Shown in pieces: positions 36,633-44,006 of a DNA stretch of 51,250 nucleotides (its first letter is position 1; each line of letters opens with the position of its first letter). The notes beneath the pieces were generated by a model that ran no database searches, was not told the origin of the DNA, and saw only the letters and a program-made list of their open reading frames with translations. The DNA is taken from positions 1-51,250 of the forward strand of contig JABJKT010000041.1 of the NCBI GenBank assembly GCA_018660225.1, written 5' to 3'. Source of the stretch: Kordiimonadaceae bacterium. GTDB taxonomy: Bacteria; Pseudomonadota; Alphaproteobacteria; Sphingomonadales; Emcibacteraceae. The position numbers and the translations under genes are program-made.

Positions 36633-36836
36633 TTAGACAAAAAGGCATTGGCCAATGGCACAAACCATAATTTTATCACTGAAAATGGATTTGCCCATTT
36701 CGGTTAATTCAGTGCCATAGCTGGTCTGGGTAAGGCCCGCCATGCCGATGGTCGCCACTAAAATGAGAAAAGTAATCAATCCAATATTAATCAGTGTGTG
36801 GATATTTTTGCGTTTCATTTTCAAATTATTAGCCAT
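36633..36836 (-). CDS. Small membrane protein in the ABC-2 operon
   Basis: Peptide of 67 aa with one hydrophobic helix (IHTLINIGLITFLILVATIGMAGL) and a C-terminal tail containing two cysteines (MVCAIGQCLFV). It starts two bases after the ATPase stop, and the GGAG inside the ATPase end serves as its ribosome site, so it is probably translated. Unrecognised family. The position between ATPase and permease suggests an accessory subunit. Confidence 0.65.
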   Translation of the reverse strand: MANNLKMKRKNIHTLINIGLITFLILVATIGMAGLTQTSYGTELTEMGKSIFSDKIMVCAIGQCLFV

Positions 36837-36838
36837 GA

Positions 36839-37690
36839 TTATTCTCCGCTCATCAATGTTACGAAAAGATCAGATAAAGAGAGACGGCTTACGTCGCCAA
36901 ACTGTTTTAAAGTCTCTTTATCCTGGCCTTTGTAAATTAAGCTGGTGCGGCCAAGGGAGTTCTTTTCTCGGTAAGGAGAAAGGGCGCGTGCTTCGTCAAT
37001 ATGTTCATTGGTTGGCTCTAGCACTTTCCAGGTATCTAGTGTTTCATCCATGCTGGCGTCATACATTATTCTGCCGTCTTTGATGAAGATCACATCGGTC
37101 AGGATATTTTCTATTTCGTCGACCTGATGAGTGGTGATGATGATGGTTCTTTCTTCATCAAAATAATCCTCAAGCAGTTGATCATAAAAAGTCTTACGGT
37201 AAATAATATCGAGACCCAGTGTCGGTTCATCAAGAACGAGAATTTTCGCATCAATTGACATGATAAGAGCGAGGTGAAGCTGTACGACCATGCCTTTTGA
37301 AAGTTTGCTGACTTTCTTATCCAGTGGAATAGATGTCTGGCTTAAAAATCCAAGGGCCTTTTCGCGGTTAAAGCTTTTATGCACGCCTCCAACGAAATCT
37401 ACGGCTTGCTCTACTTTAATCCAGCCAGGCAGTGTTGCCACATCGGATATAAAGCAAACTTCTTTCATAAGTTCATCGCGTTGAGAGTGTGGATCAAGTC
37501 CAAGTACACTAAGCTCGCCTTCATATGAGCTAAGACCGAGAAGAGCATTGATCAATGTGGTTTTACCTGCACCGTTCGATCCGATAAGGCCAACGATCTG
37601 TCCTTTGTCAATGGTCACATTGACGTCTTTCAGGGCTTCAAATTTGCCGAATGATTTATTTAGTGATTTTGCGCTGATATAATTTGTCAT
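36839..37690 (-). CDS. ABC transporter ATP-binding protein (ABC-2 exporter)
   Basis: Cytoplasmic ATPase, 283 aa. Walker A is GSNGAGKTT, the signature is LSKGMVVQLHLALIM, Walker B is KILVLDEPTLGLD, and the H-loop is in IIITTHQVDEIE. The C-terminal ~70 residues form an extra domain often seen in the ABC-2 exporter subgroup next to GntR/YtrA repressors. It is the second cistron after the repressor gene, 12 bases downstream. Confidence 0.88.
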   Translation of the reverse strand: MTNYISAKSLNKSFGKFEALKDVNVTIDKGQIVGLIGSNGAGKTTLINALLGLSSYEGELSVLGLDPHSQRDELMKEVCFISDVATLPGWIKVEQAVDFVGGVHKSFNREKALGFLSQTSIPLDKKVSKLSKGMVVQLHLALIMSIDAKILVLDEPTLGLDIIYRKTFYDQLLEDYFDEERTIIITTHQVDEIENILTDVIFIKDGRIMYDASMDETLDTWKVLEPTNEHIDEARALSPYREKNSLGRTSLIYKGQDKETLKQFGDVSRLSLSDLFVTLMSGE

Positions 37691-37702
37691 TGTTGTGTCC
37701 TC

Positions 37703-38098
37703 TTATTCTTTTTCATCTTGCGCGGAACCATTATGGACCGACGAACTCAGTAAAGTTTTCGTATCAAGACCCAGTCTTGAAATCCGTTCGACAATTTTCG
37801 GCCATTCAACTTCCAAAAAGGATTTTTGTTCTGCTGCTAGCAAGTTCTTTCTTGCTCCGTCTAAAATAAACATTCCAAGTCCCCTGCGTTTTTCTACAAG
37901 GCCATCATCTACGAGTTCTGCGTAGGCTTTTGAGGCTGTGATTGGGTTAATCTGATATTCTACGGCGACCTTTCTGACCGACGGGAGAGCTTCTCCCTCG
38001 TTCAGTACTCCATCCATAATCATGGTCAGGATCTGATCCTTGAGCTGGAGGTAAATTGGTCTGTCATCATTCCATTGTTCTGTCACTGCATTTTCCAA
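37703..38098 (-). CDS. GntR-family repressor, YtrA type
   Basis: DNA-binding protein of 131 aa with an N-terminal winged helix (PIYLQLKDQILTMIMDGVLNEGEALPSVRKVAVEYQINPITASKAYAELVDDGLVEKRRGLGMFI), which is the GntR signature, and a short C-terminal tail rather than a large effector domain. YtrA-type GntR regulators sit at the head of ABC exporter operons and repress them until a cell-envelope signal appears. It lies 12 bp upstream of the ATPase gene. A probable operator is at 38410-38431. Confidence 0.88.
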   Translation of the reverse strand: MENAVTEQWNDDRPIYLQLKDQILTMIMDGVLNEGEALPSVRKVAVEYQINPITASKAYAELVDDGLVEKRRGLGMFILDGARKNLLAAEQKSFLEVEWPKIVERISRLGLDTKTLLSSSVHNGSAQDEKE

Positions 38099-38135
38099 TC
38101 ATGCTGTTTTGATCTATATTGGTCTGCGATACTCT

Positions 38136-38366
38136 TTAAATTACAGAAGTGTAAGATGTGATCGTAGATATTTTTTGTATTTCATTATTTAACTGATTCT
38201 CGCTACCGCTAGAGATAGCGGCCAAAATTAGTAGGCTAAGGACGGTGAAATCTGAAACTACTCTGCGGCTGGCACTTTCATATTTTTTGTCGGTCGTGTT
38301 ATTATTTTTTGACACAAGGCCCATAAAGCCATCGCTGTCGATTGCATTTGAGTATAAATTAAACAT
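38136..38366 (-). CDS. Small hypothetical protein at head of ABC-2 operon
   Basis: Protein of 76 aa with one modestly hydrophobic stretch (FTVLSLLILAAISSG). No recognised family. It is probably expressed: an AGGAA ribosome site precedes the ATG, a strong promoter lies 55-80 bases upstream, and the GntR gene follows at 37 bp. It would be the first cistron of the repressor-exporter operon. It could be a membrane-associated accessory or sensor peptide. Confidence 0.55.
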   Translation of the reverse strand: MFNLYSNAIDSDGFMGLVSKNNNTTDKKYESASRRVVSDFTVLSLLILAAISSGSENQLNNEIQKISTITSYTSVI

Positions 38367-38409
38367 TTTAAGTTCCTTTAATTGGGTGTCTTTGTGTTTT
38401 AGTGTTCAA

Positions 38410-38431
38410 GTGTTGTAGTTATATATAACAC
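38410..38431. promoter_or_regulatory. Candidate GntR/YtrA operator
   Basis: Inverted repeat with half-sites GTGTT (38410-38414) and AACAC (38427-38431) around an AT-rich centre. It overlaps the -10 region of the minus-strand operon promoter. The GT...AC outer pattern and operon-head location fit a YtrA-type operator bound by the product of the GntR gene 300 bp downstream; this is inferred. Confidence 0.5.
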
Positions 38432-38449
38432 CAAAACATATTTTGTCAA
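38422..38449 (-). promoter_or_regulatory. Sigma-70-type promoter of the GntR/ABC-2 operon
   Basis: Read on the minus strand, a perfect TTGACA (38449-38444) is followed 16 bases later by TATATA (38427-38422); an 18-base alternative ends at 38420. It lies 56 bases upstream of the first cistron. Overlap with the inverted repeat at 38410-38431 suggests direct repression. Confidence 0.65.
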
Positions 38450-38585
38450 TTAAATTTGAAATGTTTTTTGTTATAAAAAAATAAAATCCTTATGAATCAG
38501 TGCTTTAAATATTATTATTTTTTGGATTTATTATGCCAAGAGGTGTTATACATAGGGCATAAACTGTTATATAGGTGTGTTACCG

Positions 38586-39050
38586 ATGGGAAAAGAATCA
38601 CTTTACCGGCAAGCTGAGGCTGAAATTTATAGTGTTACAGACGGGGAAAATAACGTTATTGCCAATATGGCCTCTGTATCCTGTCTCCTTAATTTTGCCT
38701 TCGAAGATTTTTACTGGGTCGGATTTTATCTGGTTGACCCTGAAAAAGAGAACGAACTGGTGGTCGGCCCTTATCAGGGCACACTTGGCTGTTTACGTAT
38801 TGCTTACGGGCGCGGTGTTTGCGGAGAGGCCGCACTATCAGGCAAAACGCAGATCGTTGATGATGTTCACGCGTTTGCCGGTCATATTGCCTGTGACAGT
38901 AAGACCAACTCGGAGATTGTGGTGCCGGTCTTTAATAAAGCTGGTGCGCTTATTGCCGTATTTGATGTGGACAGCACAAAAATATCTACCTTTGACCAAG
39001 TGGATCAGCTATGGTTGGAAAAAATATTAAACACAGTTTTTACCAAATAA
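38586..39050 (+). CDS. msrC: Free methionine-(R)-sulfoxide reductase (fRMsr)
   Basis: GAF-domain enzyme of 154 aa that reduces free L-methionine-(R)-sulfoxide. The three catalytic cysteines are present at C69, C79 and C103 (GTLGCLRI, GRGVCGEA, HIACDSKTNSE), with the same 10- and 24-residue spacing as the E. coli enzyme (84, 94, 118). The ATG at 38586 is preferred, with AGG ten bases upstream; an in-frame GTG at 38577 would add three residues. It is followed 15 bases later by the amidohydrolase pair. Confidence 0.92.
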   Translation: MGKESLYRQAEAEIYSVTDGENNVIANMASVSCLLNFAFEDFYWVGFYLVDPEKENELVVGPYQGTLGCLRIAYGRGVCGEAALSGKTQIVDDVHAFAGHIACDSKTNSEIVVPVFNKAGALIAVFDVDSTKISTFDQVDQLWLEKILNTVFTK

Positions 39051-39065
39051 TTAGAAGAGAAAATA

Positions 39066-40814
39066 ATGTTAAGAATAATCGGGGCTTTGATCCTGGCTCT
39101 TGTCCTGATGGGATGCGCGCAGCAATCATCAAATGAAAACATTAAAGCAGACATGGTTCTGGAAAATGGGAATATATATTCATTTTCATGGGGCGAGCCA
39201 TCAGTGGAAGGTGTGCCCGCAAGCGATGCTCCGTTTCTGGACGGAACATGGTCAGCGGACGCAGAAGCAATTGCCATAAAAGATGGAATGATTATTGCTG
39301 TTGGCTCATCAGATGATATGGCCGCCTACAAAGGAGCGGCGACAGAAGTGCTTGATGTTAAGGGCGCCTATATTTATCCAGGCTTTGTTGATACCCATAC
39401 TCATATTGAAGAACTTGGCGCAACGCTTGATGATGTTAATCTAAAGGGTGTTGAGAGCGAAGAGGAGGCCGTTCAACGCGTCGTCGACCATATTGAAAAA
39501 TATAATCCACCTAAAGGTCAGTGGATTGTCGCCCGTGGCTGGGATGAGGGGCGTTGGGCCGATAATTACCCAACAGAAAAACTTCTGACGGAAAGGGTTC
39601 CTGATTACCCAGTGCTCATGGACGGAACCAATGGTTTTGGTGCATGGGGTAATAAAATGGCGATGGAACGAACTGGTATTACTAAAGACAGTGAAAATCC
39701 AACAGGCGGTATCATTCACCGTTATGAAAATGGTGAGCCTAATGGTGCCGTTCGTAATCGCGGTGTTGCGCTATACCGTGCCGCGGTGCCGCCACTATCA
39801 CACGAACGCATGATGACCCGTCTTAAAAACGGACTTCAGTTGATGGCCAATGATGGTTATTCCATGGTTCATCACGCTGGTGCCGGCACGCCGATCATGG
39901 ACGCATACCAAGGTCTTAACGATGCGGGTGAGCTTCAAATCCGTGTCAGCGCCATGATCAGTGGCCGGGATGTTGTGCAGATGGAAGATTGGATTAAAAC
40001 GGGTCCCGTTAAATATGATAGCAATAAATTGTTTGTTCATTCGGTGAAGGGATATTTTGATGGCTCACTCGGCGCCCGTGGTGCCAAGCTGGTCGAGGAA
40101 TATTCCGACATGCCAGGACAAATTGGTGTATCCGGTGAAGAATATGGTTTCTTGCCAAAAGAAGTAAGTGCAATATTGCAAGCAGGATTTCAGGTAAATA
40201 TCCACGCCATTGGTGATGGTGCTAACCGTGAGGTGCTTCATTTCTTTAAAGATAATTTTGCGAAAAACCCGGAGCTTCAAAAACTTCGTCACCGTATTGA
40301 ACATGCACAAGTCGTTCATCCGGATGATTTTAAGCTTTATGATGAGCTTGATATCATCGCTGCCGTGCAGCCACCGTTTGTTGCAGAAGATAAAGTCTGG
40401 ACCGTTGACCGTATTGGGGCGGAGCGCGCCAAGGGTGCTTATGCATGGCGCACGTTCCGCCGTAATAATGTGCCGCTGGCCTTTGGTTCTGATTTGATGG
40501 GCTATAGCTGGAATATTTTCTACGGCCTTCATTCTGCGATCACCCGTCAAAGCACGGACGGTCAGCCAGAAGGAGGATGGTATCCGGAAGAAAAGCTAAC
40601 ATCAGAAGAAGCCGTGCGCGGTTATACTAGCGGTGCCGCTTACGCCGGATTTGTGGAAAATGAAGCAGGTACGCTTGAGGCGGGAAAATGGGCAGACATC
40701 ACCGTTTTAAATATGGACATCTTAAACGTTGGCACCAAAAGCCCGAGCGACCTTCTGGGCGGGGAAGTGGTCATGACAATTTCAGCAGGAAATGTGGTTT
40801 ATAAAAATGATTAA
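39066..40814 (+). CDS. YtcJ-like amidohydrolase, lipoprotein (copy 1)
   Basis: Exported metal-dependent hydrolase, 582 aa, of the amidohydrolase_3 / YtcJ group. The N-terminus is a lipoprotein signal (LILALVLMGCAQQ). Metal-site motifs are FVDTHTHIEELGATLDDV, the histidines in NIHAIGDGANREVL and RHRIEHAQVVH, and the aspartate in LAFGSDLMGYSW. The substrate is unknown; YtcJ-type enzymes are usually called imidazolonepropionase- or N-substituted-formamide-deformylase-like. It overlaps the next, highly similar gene by eight bases. Confidence 0.85.
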   Translation: MLRIIGALILALVLMGCAQQSSNENIKADMVLENGNIYSFSWGEPSVEGVPASDAPFLDGTWSADAEAIAIKDGMIIAVGSSDDMAAYKGAATEVLDVKGAYIYPGFVDTHTHIEELGATLDDVNLKGVESEEEAVQRVVDHIEKYNPPKGQWIVARGWDEGRWADNYPTEKLLTERVPDYPVLMDGTNGFGAWGNKMAMERTGITKDSENPTGGIIHRYENGEPNGAVRNRGVALYRAAVPPLSHERMMTRLKNGLQLMANDGYSMVHHAGAGTPIMDAYQGLNDAGELQIRVSAMISGRDVVQMEDWIKTGPVKYDSNKLFVHSVKGYFDGSLGARGAKLVEEYSDMPGQIGVSGEEYGFLPKEVSAILQAGFQVNIHAIGDGANREVLHFFKDNFAKNPELQKLRHRIEHAQVVHPDDFKLYDELDIIAAVQPPFVAEDKVWTVDRIGAERAKGAYAWRTFRRNNVPLAFGSDLMGYSWNIFYGLHSAITRQSTDGQPEGGWYPEEKLTSEEAVRGYTSGAAYAGFVENEAGTLEAGKWADITVLNMDILNVGTKSPSDLLGGEVVMTISAGNVVYKND

Positions 40815-42558
40815 TAAAGTAGGACTTTTATTATTTTCCATTTTACTGATTAGTTCTTGTGCTGAACGGGAAACAGTTCAGCAAAAAGTAATGGCTGATA
40901 CAATATTAGATAATGGAAAACTCTATTCATTTTCATGGGCTGAGCCATCAGTGGAAGGAGTGCCTGCAAGTGATGCGCCCTATAATAACGGTGTGTGGAC
41001 GCCGGACGGGGAAGCCGTTGCAATAAAAGACGGCAGTATCATAGCGGTTGGAACGTCTGTTGAAATGATGACTTATAAAGGTGTCGATACAGAAATAGTA
41101 GATTTAAATGGTGCTTATATCCTGCCGGGTCTGGTGGATAGCCATACACATATTGAAGAACTGGGCGCTACTTTTGAAAATGTCGATTTGTTTGGTGTTG
41201 AGACCGAGGAGGAAGCGGCGGGACGTGTTGTTGATTACATAAAAGCAAATAACATTCCAAAAGGCGAATGGATTGTTGCCCGTGGTTATGACGAAGGAAA
41301 ATGGGCTGATAAAAACCCGACCTATAAAATCATTTCTGAAATGGTGCCTGATAATCCAGTTTATATGGATGGCTCAACTGGTTTTTCCGCTTATGGTAAT
41401 AAGCTTGCCATGATTGAAGCGGGTATAACACGAGATGCTGAAAATCCAACGGGCGGTATTATTCACCGTGATGAAAATGGCGAACCGACGGGTAGGGTAA
41501 GTAACCGCGGTGTGACGCTTTATCGAAATGCTATTCCTGAACTCTCCCAGGACCGTTGGAAACGACGTCTTGGAAATGGGCTGGATGCCATGGCGAAATC
41601 TGGTTTTACTACCGTTCATCAGGCCGGCGCTCACACGCCGATGATGGATGCTTTTCAGGCGATGGAACAGGAAGGCAGTTTACCGATCCGGGTTTATGCC
41701 ATGATCAGTGGTCGCGATAAGCCGCAGATGGAGAGTTGGAAAAAAACTGGCCCAGCCAAATACGAAAGCAACATGCTTTTCGTTAATTCTGTCAAAGGTT
41801 ATTATGACGGATCACTCGGCGCGCGCGGTGCAAAGCTATTGGAAGAATATTCAGATAGTCCGGGAACGATCGGTGTTTCAGGTGAAGATTATGGATTTTT
41901 TGTCAATGAAATAGGCTCTATGGTGCAAGCGGGCTTTCAGGTTAATGTTCACGCGATCGGTGATGGCGGCAACCGGGAAGTGCTTCATTTCTTCCGTGAT
42001 AATTTCGCTATAAATCCTGAGTTGCAAAAAAACCGACACCGTATTGAACATGCGCAAGTGGTCCATGCGGATGATTTCAAACTATATGACGATCTGGATA
42101 TCATAGCAGCTGTACAGCCACCGTTTGTCGCAGAGGATAAGCTATGGACCGTGGACCGGGTTGGTGCAGAACGGGCCAAAGGCGCATACGCATGGCGCAC
42201 ATTTCGCCGTAATAATGTGCCACTTGCTTTTGGATCAGATTTAATGGGTTATGACTGGAATGTTTTTTACGGACTACATTCAGCCATTACCAGAAAGAGC
42301 AAAGACCTTGAGGATGGCGAAGGATGGTATCCTGATGAAAAATTATCAGCAGAAGAAGCCGTTCGTGGATATACTACAGGTGCTGCATATGCTGCTTTTC
42401 TTGAAAAAGACACTGGTACACTTGAGGCTGGCAAATGGGCAGACATAACGGTCGTCGATATGGACGTGCTTAATGTAGGAGAGAATGTTCCAGCAGAATT
42501 ATTTAAGGGCAAAGTACTTATGACCATAGTCGGGGGTAATATCGTTTATCAGCAATAA
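40807..42558 (+). CDS. YtcJ-like amidohydrolase, lipoprotein (copy 2)
   Basis: Paralogue of the preceding gene with matching architecture and length, 583 aa. Lipoprotein signal LLFSILLISSCAERE; metal-site motifs LVDSHTHIEELGATFENV, NVHAIGDGGNREVL, RHRIEHAQVVHADDF and LAFGSDLMGYDW. Long stretches are identical to copy 1 (for example VERAKGAYAWRTFRRNNVP-type blocks), showing a tandem duplication. The start at 40807 overlaps the copy 1 stop by eight bases, so translation is coupled. Confidence 0.85.
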   Translation: MINKVGLLLFSILLISSCAERETVQQKVMADTILDNGKLYSFSWAEPSVEGVPASDAPYNNGVWTPDGEAVAIKDGSIIAVGTSVEMMTYKGVDTEIVDLNGAYILPGLVDSHTHIEELGATFENVDLFGVETEEEAAGRVVDYIKANNIPKGEWIVARGYDEGKWADKNPTYKIISEMVPDNPVYMDGSTGFSAYGNKLAMIEAGITRDAENPTGGIIHRDENGEPTGRVSNRGVTLYRNAIPELSQDRWKRRLGNGLDAMAKSGFTTVHQAGAHTPMMDAFQAMEQEGSLPIRVYAMISGRDKPQMESWKKTGPAKYESNMLFVNSVKGYYDGSLGARGAKLLEEYSDSPGTIGVSGEDYGFFVNEIGSMVQAGFQVNVHAIGDGGNREVLHFFRDNFAINPELQKNRHRIEHAQVVHADDFKLYDDLDIIAAVQPPFVAEDKLWTVDRVGAERAKGAYAWRTFRRNNVPLAFGSDLMGYDWNVFYGLHSAITRKSKDLEDGEGWYPDEKLSAEEAVRGYTTGAAYAAFLEKDTGTLEAGKWADITVVDMDVLNVGENVPAELFKGKVLMTIVGGNIVYQQ

Positions 42559-42573
42559 TATCAGGAGGAAAAT

Positions 42574-43041
42574 ATGACAGAGCAAAAAGATAATCCAGGG
42601 ATTATCACGCATCCACCAGTATTTTATATCGTCGCGGTTTTGATTTCAATCGGGCTTAATTATATTTACAGGCTTTCTTTTGGGAGAGGGGAAATGTTGG
42701 GAAATATCGCTATTCTTATTTTGGTAATAGGGGTGGTGGTTTTTATCGCCGCGGGAAAGACGTTTCGCAAAAATAAACAGAGCCCCAGTGTTCACGCGAC
42801 GCCCGTTAAAATATATACCGGTGGAATATATGGCTATAGCCGTAATCCTATATATTTAGCAGCAAATATGTTTTTAATATCTGCTTCATTATATTTTGAC
42901 AATCTTTGGATGCTTTTGATGCTGGTTCCTATTCTTTATATTATGACCAACATGGTGATCAAAAAAGAAGAAGCCTATCTGCAACAGAAATTCGGCGAAG
43001 AATATTCCGACTATAAGAAAAAGGTAAGACGCTGGATTTAA
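42574..43041 (+). CDS. Isoprenylcysteine carboxylmethyltransferase-family membrane protein
   Basis: Membrane protein of 155 aa with four hydrophobic segments and the C-terminal motif block of the ICMT/PEMT-like family: TGGIYGYSRNPIYLAANMFL, then EEAYLQQKFGEEYSDYKKKVRRWI. These proteins are predicted to methylate a membrane or isoprenoid substrate with S-adenosylmethionine, but the bacterial substrate is usually unknown. It has a strong AGGAGG ribosome site and follows the amidohydrolase by 15 bases. Confidence 0.85.
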   Translation: MTEQKDNPGIITHPPVFYIVAVLISIGLNYIYRLSFGRGEMLGNIAILILVIGVVVFIAAGKTFRKNKQSPSVHATPVKIYTGGIYGYSRNPIYLAANMFLISASLYFDNLWMLLMLVPILYIMTNMVIKKEEAYLQQKFGEEYSDYKKKVRRWI

Positions 43042-43122
43042 TGCTATAATCCGTATTGATTTTTTGTTATCCTTATGTTCGAAGGGCAATTTAAAAAAAT
43101 ATAATAATAATGGAGAATAATA

Positions 43123-43881
43123 ATGATGTCTAAGATTTTAAAAATAGTAATGGTATGCGTTTCCTTTGGTTACTTAATCAATGGTTCAGTACAAGCGCAA
43201 AGTAACGATGCACTCGTTGATGCTGCAGTTGCTAATCCGGCTCGCGCGGAAGCAAATAGTGTGCGTGACGCCGCCAGAATGCCTGGTAGCGTGGTTAAAT
43301 TCATGGGCGTTGCACCAGGCGATACCGTGCTAGATATGGTTTCAAGCGGTGGATTTTATGCTGAAATTCTTGCCGGTGTTGTCGGTGATGATGGACGCGT
43401 TCTTGCACATTTGTTTCCAAACGCCGGGATGGACCCGGATAATGCGTATGCTAAGACAATCCGTAATTCCGCACATATGAGCAATGTTGTGCCGATTTAT
43501 GCAAGTTTCAATAGTCTGGAGCTCAAGGAAAATACACTTGATTATGTGTTTCTGATCCAGAATTTTCATGATTTTTATTATGAGCCGTTTGATGTTGATC
43601 TTGACCGTATTCTTGCCATGTACCGTAAGGCTCTTAAACCAGGCGGCACTATGGCGGTTATTGATCATCAGGCAATGGACGGTGCACCAAGCTCTTCAGG
43701 TAATGTAGAGCACCGCATTGATAGCGCAATTGTCAAAAGTGAAATGGCGAAGGCCGGATTTAAACTTGAAGGTGAACTTGATATTCTTAAAAATGATACG
43801 GATGATAAATCAATATCTGTTTTTGATCCTTCTGTACGTGGGAAAACAAGCCGCTTTATTCTTAAGTTTTCCAATCCATAA
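43123..43881 (+). CDS. Exported class I methyltransferase-fold protein
   Basis: Protein of 252 aa with a clear signal peptide (ILKIVMVCVSFGYLINGSVQA-QSND), followed by a Rossmann methyltransferase fold. The SAM motif I counterpart reads TVLDMVSSGGFYAEILAGVVG. Later elements are YVFLIQNFHDFYYEP (motif II/III) and RKALKPGGTMAVIDHQAMDG. S-adenosylmethionine is not normally available in the periplasm, so an exported member is odd; related exported proteins exist in many proteobacteria without assigned function. Either of two adjacent ATGs (43123, 43126) could be the start. A terminator follows. Confidence 0.82.
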   Translation: MMSKILKIVMVCVSFGYLINGSVQAQSNDALVDAAVANPARAEANSVRDAARMPGSVVKFMGVAPGDTVLDMVSSGGFYAEILAGVVGDDGRVLAHLFPNAGMDPDNAYAKTIRNSAHMSNVVPIYASFNSLELKENTLDYVFLIQNFHDFYYEPFDVDLDRILAMYRKALKPGGTMAVIDHQAMDGAPSSSGNVEHRIDSAIVKSEMAKAGFKLEGELDILKNDTDDKSISVFDPSVRGKTSRFILKFSNP

Positions 43882-43907
43882 CAATTACCAGTAACACTAA
43901 ATAATTT

Positions 43908-43938
43908 AATCCCCTGCATTCTCGCGGGGGATTTTTTT
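43908..43938 (+). terminator. Rho-independent terminator after the methyltransferase-fold gene
   Basis: AATCCCC (43908-43914) pairs with the GGGGGATT starting at 43926, loop about 11 bases, followed by seven T on the plus strand. Confidence 0.88.
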
Positions 43939-44006
43939 ATGTTTGCTTAATATGATGACTATGCGTTATACAGGCTCGATTTTATTTAAATGAATGTGAG
44001 ACGAAA

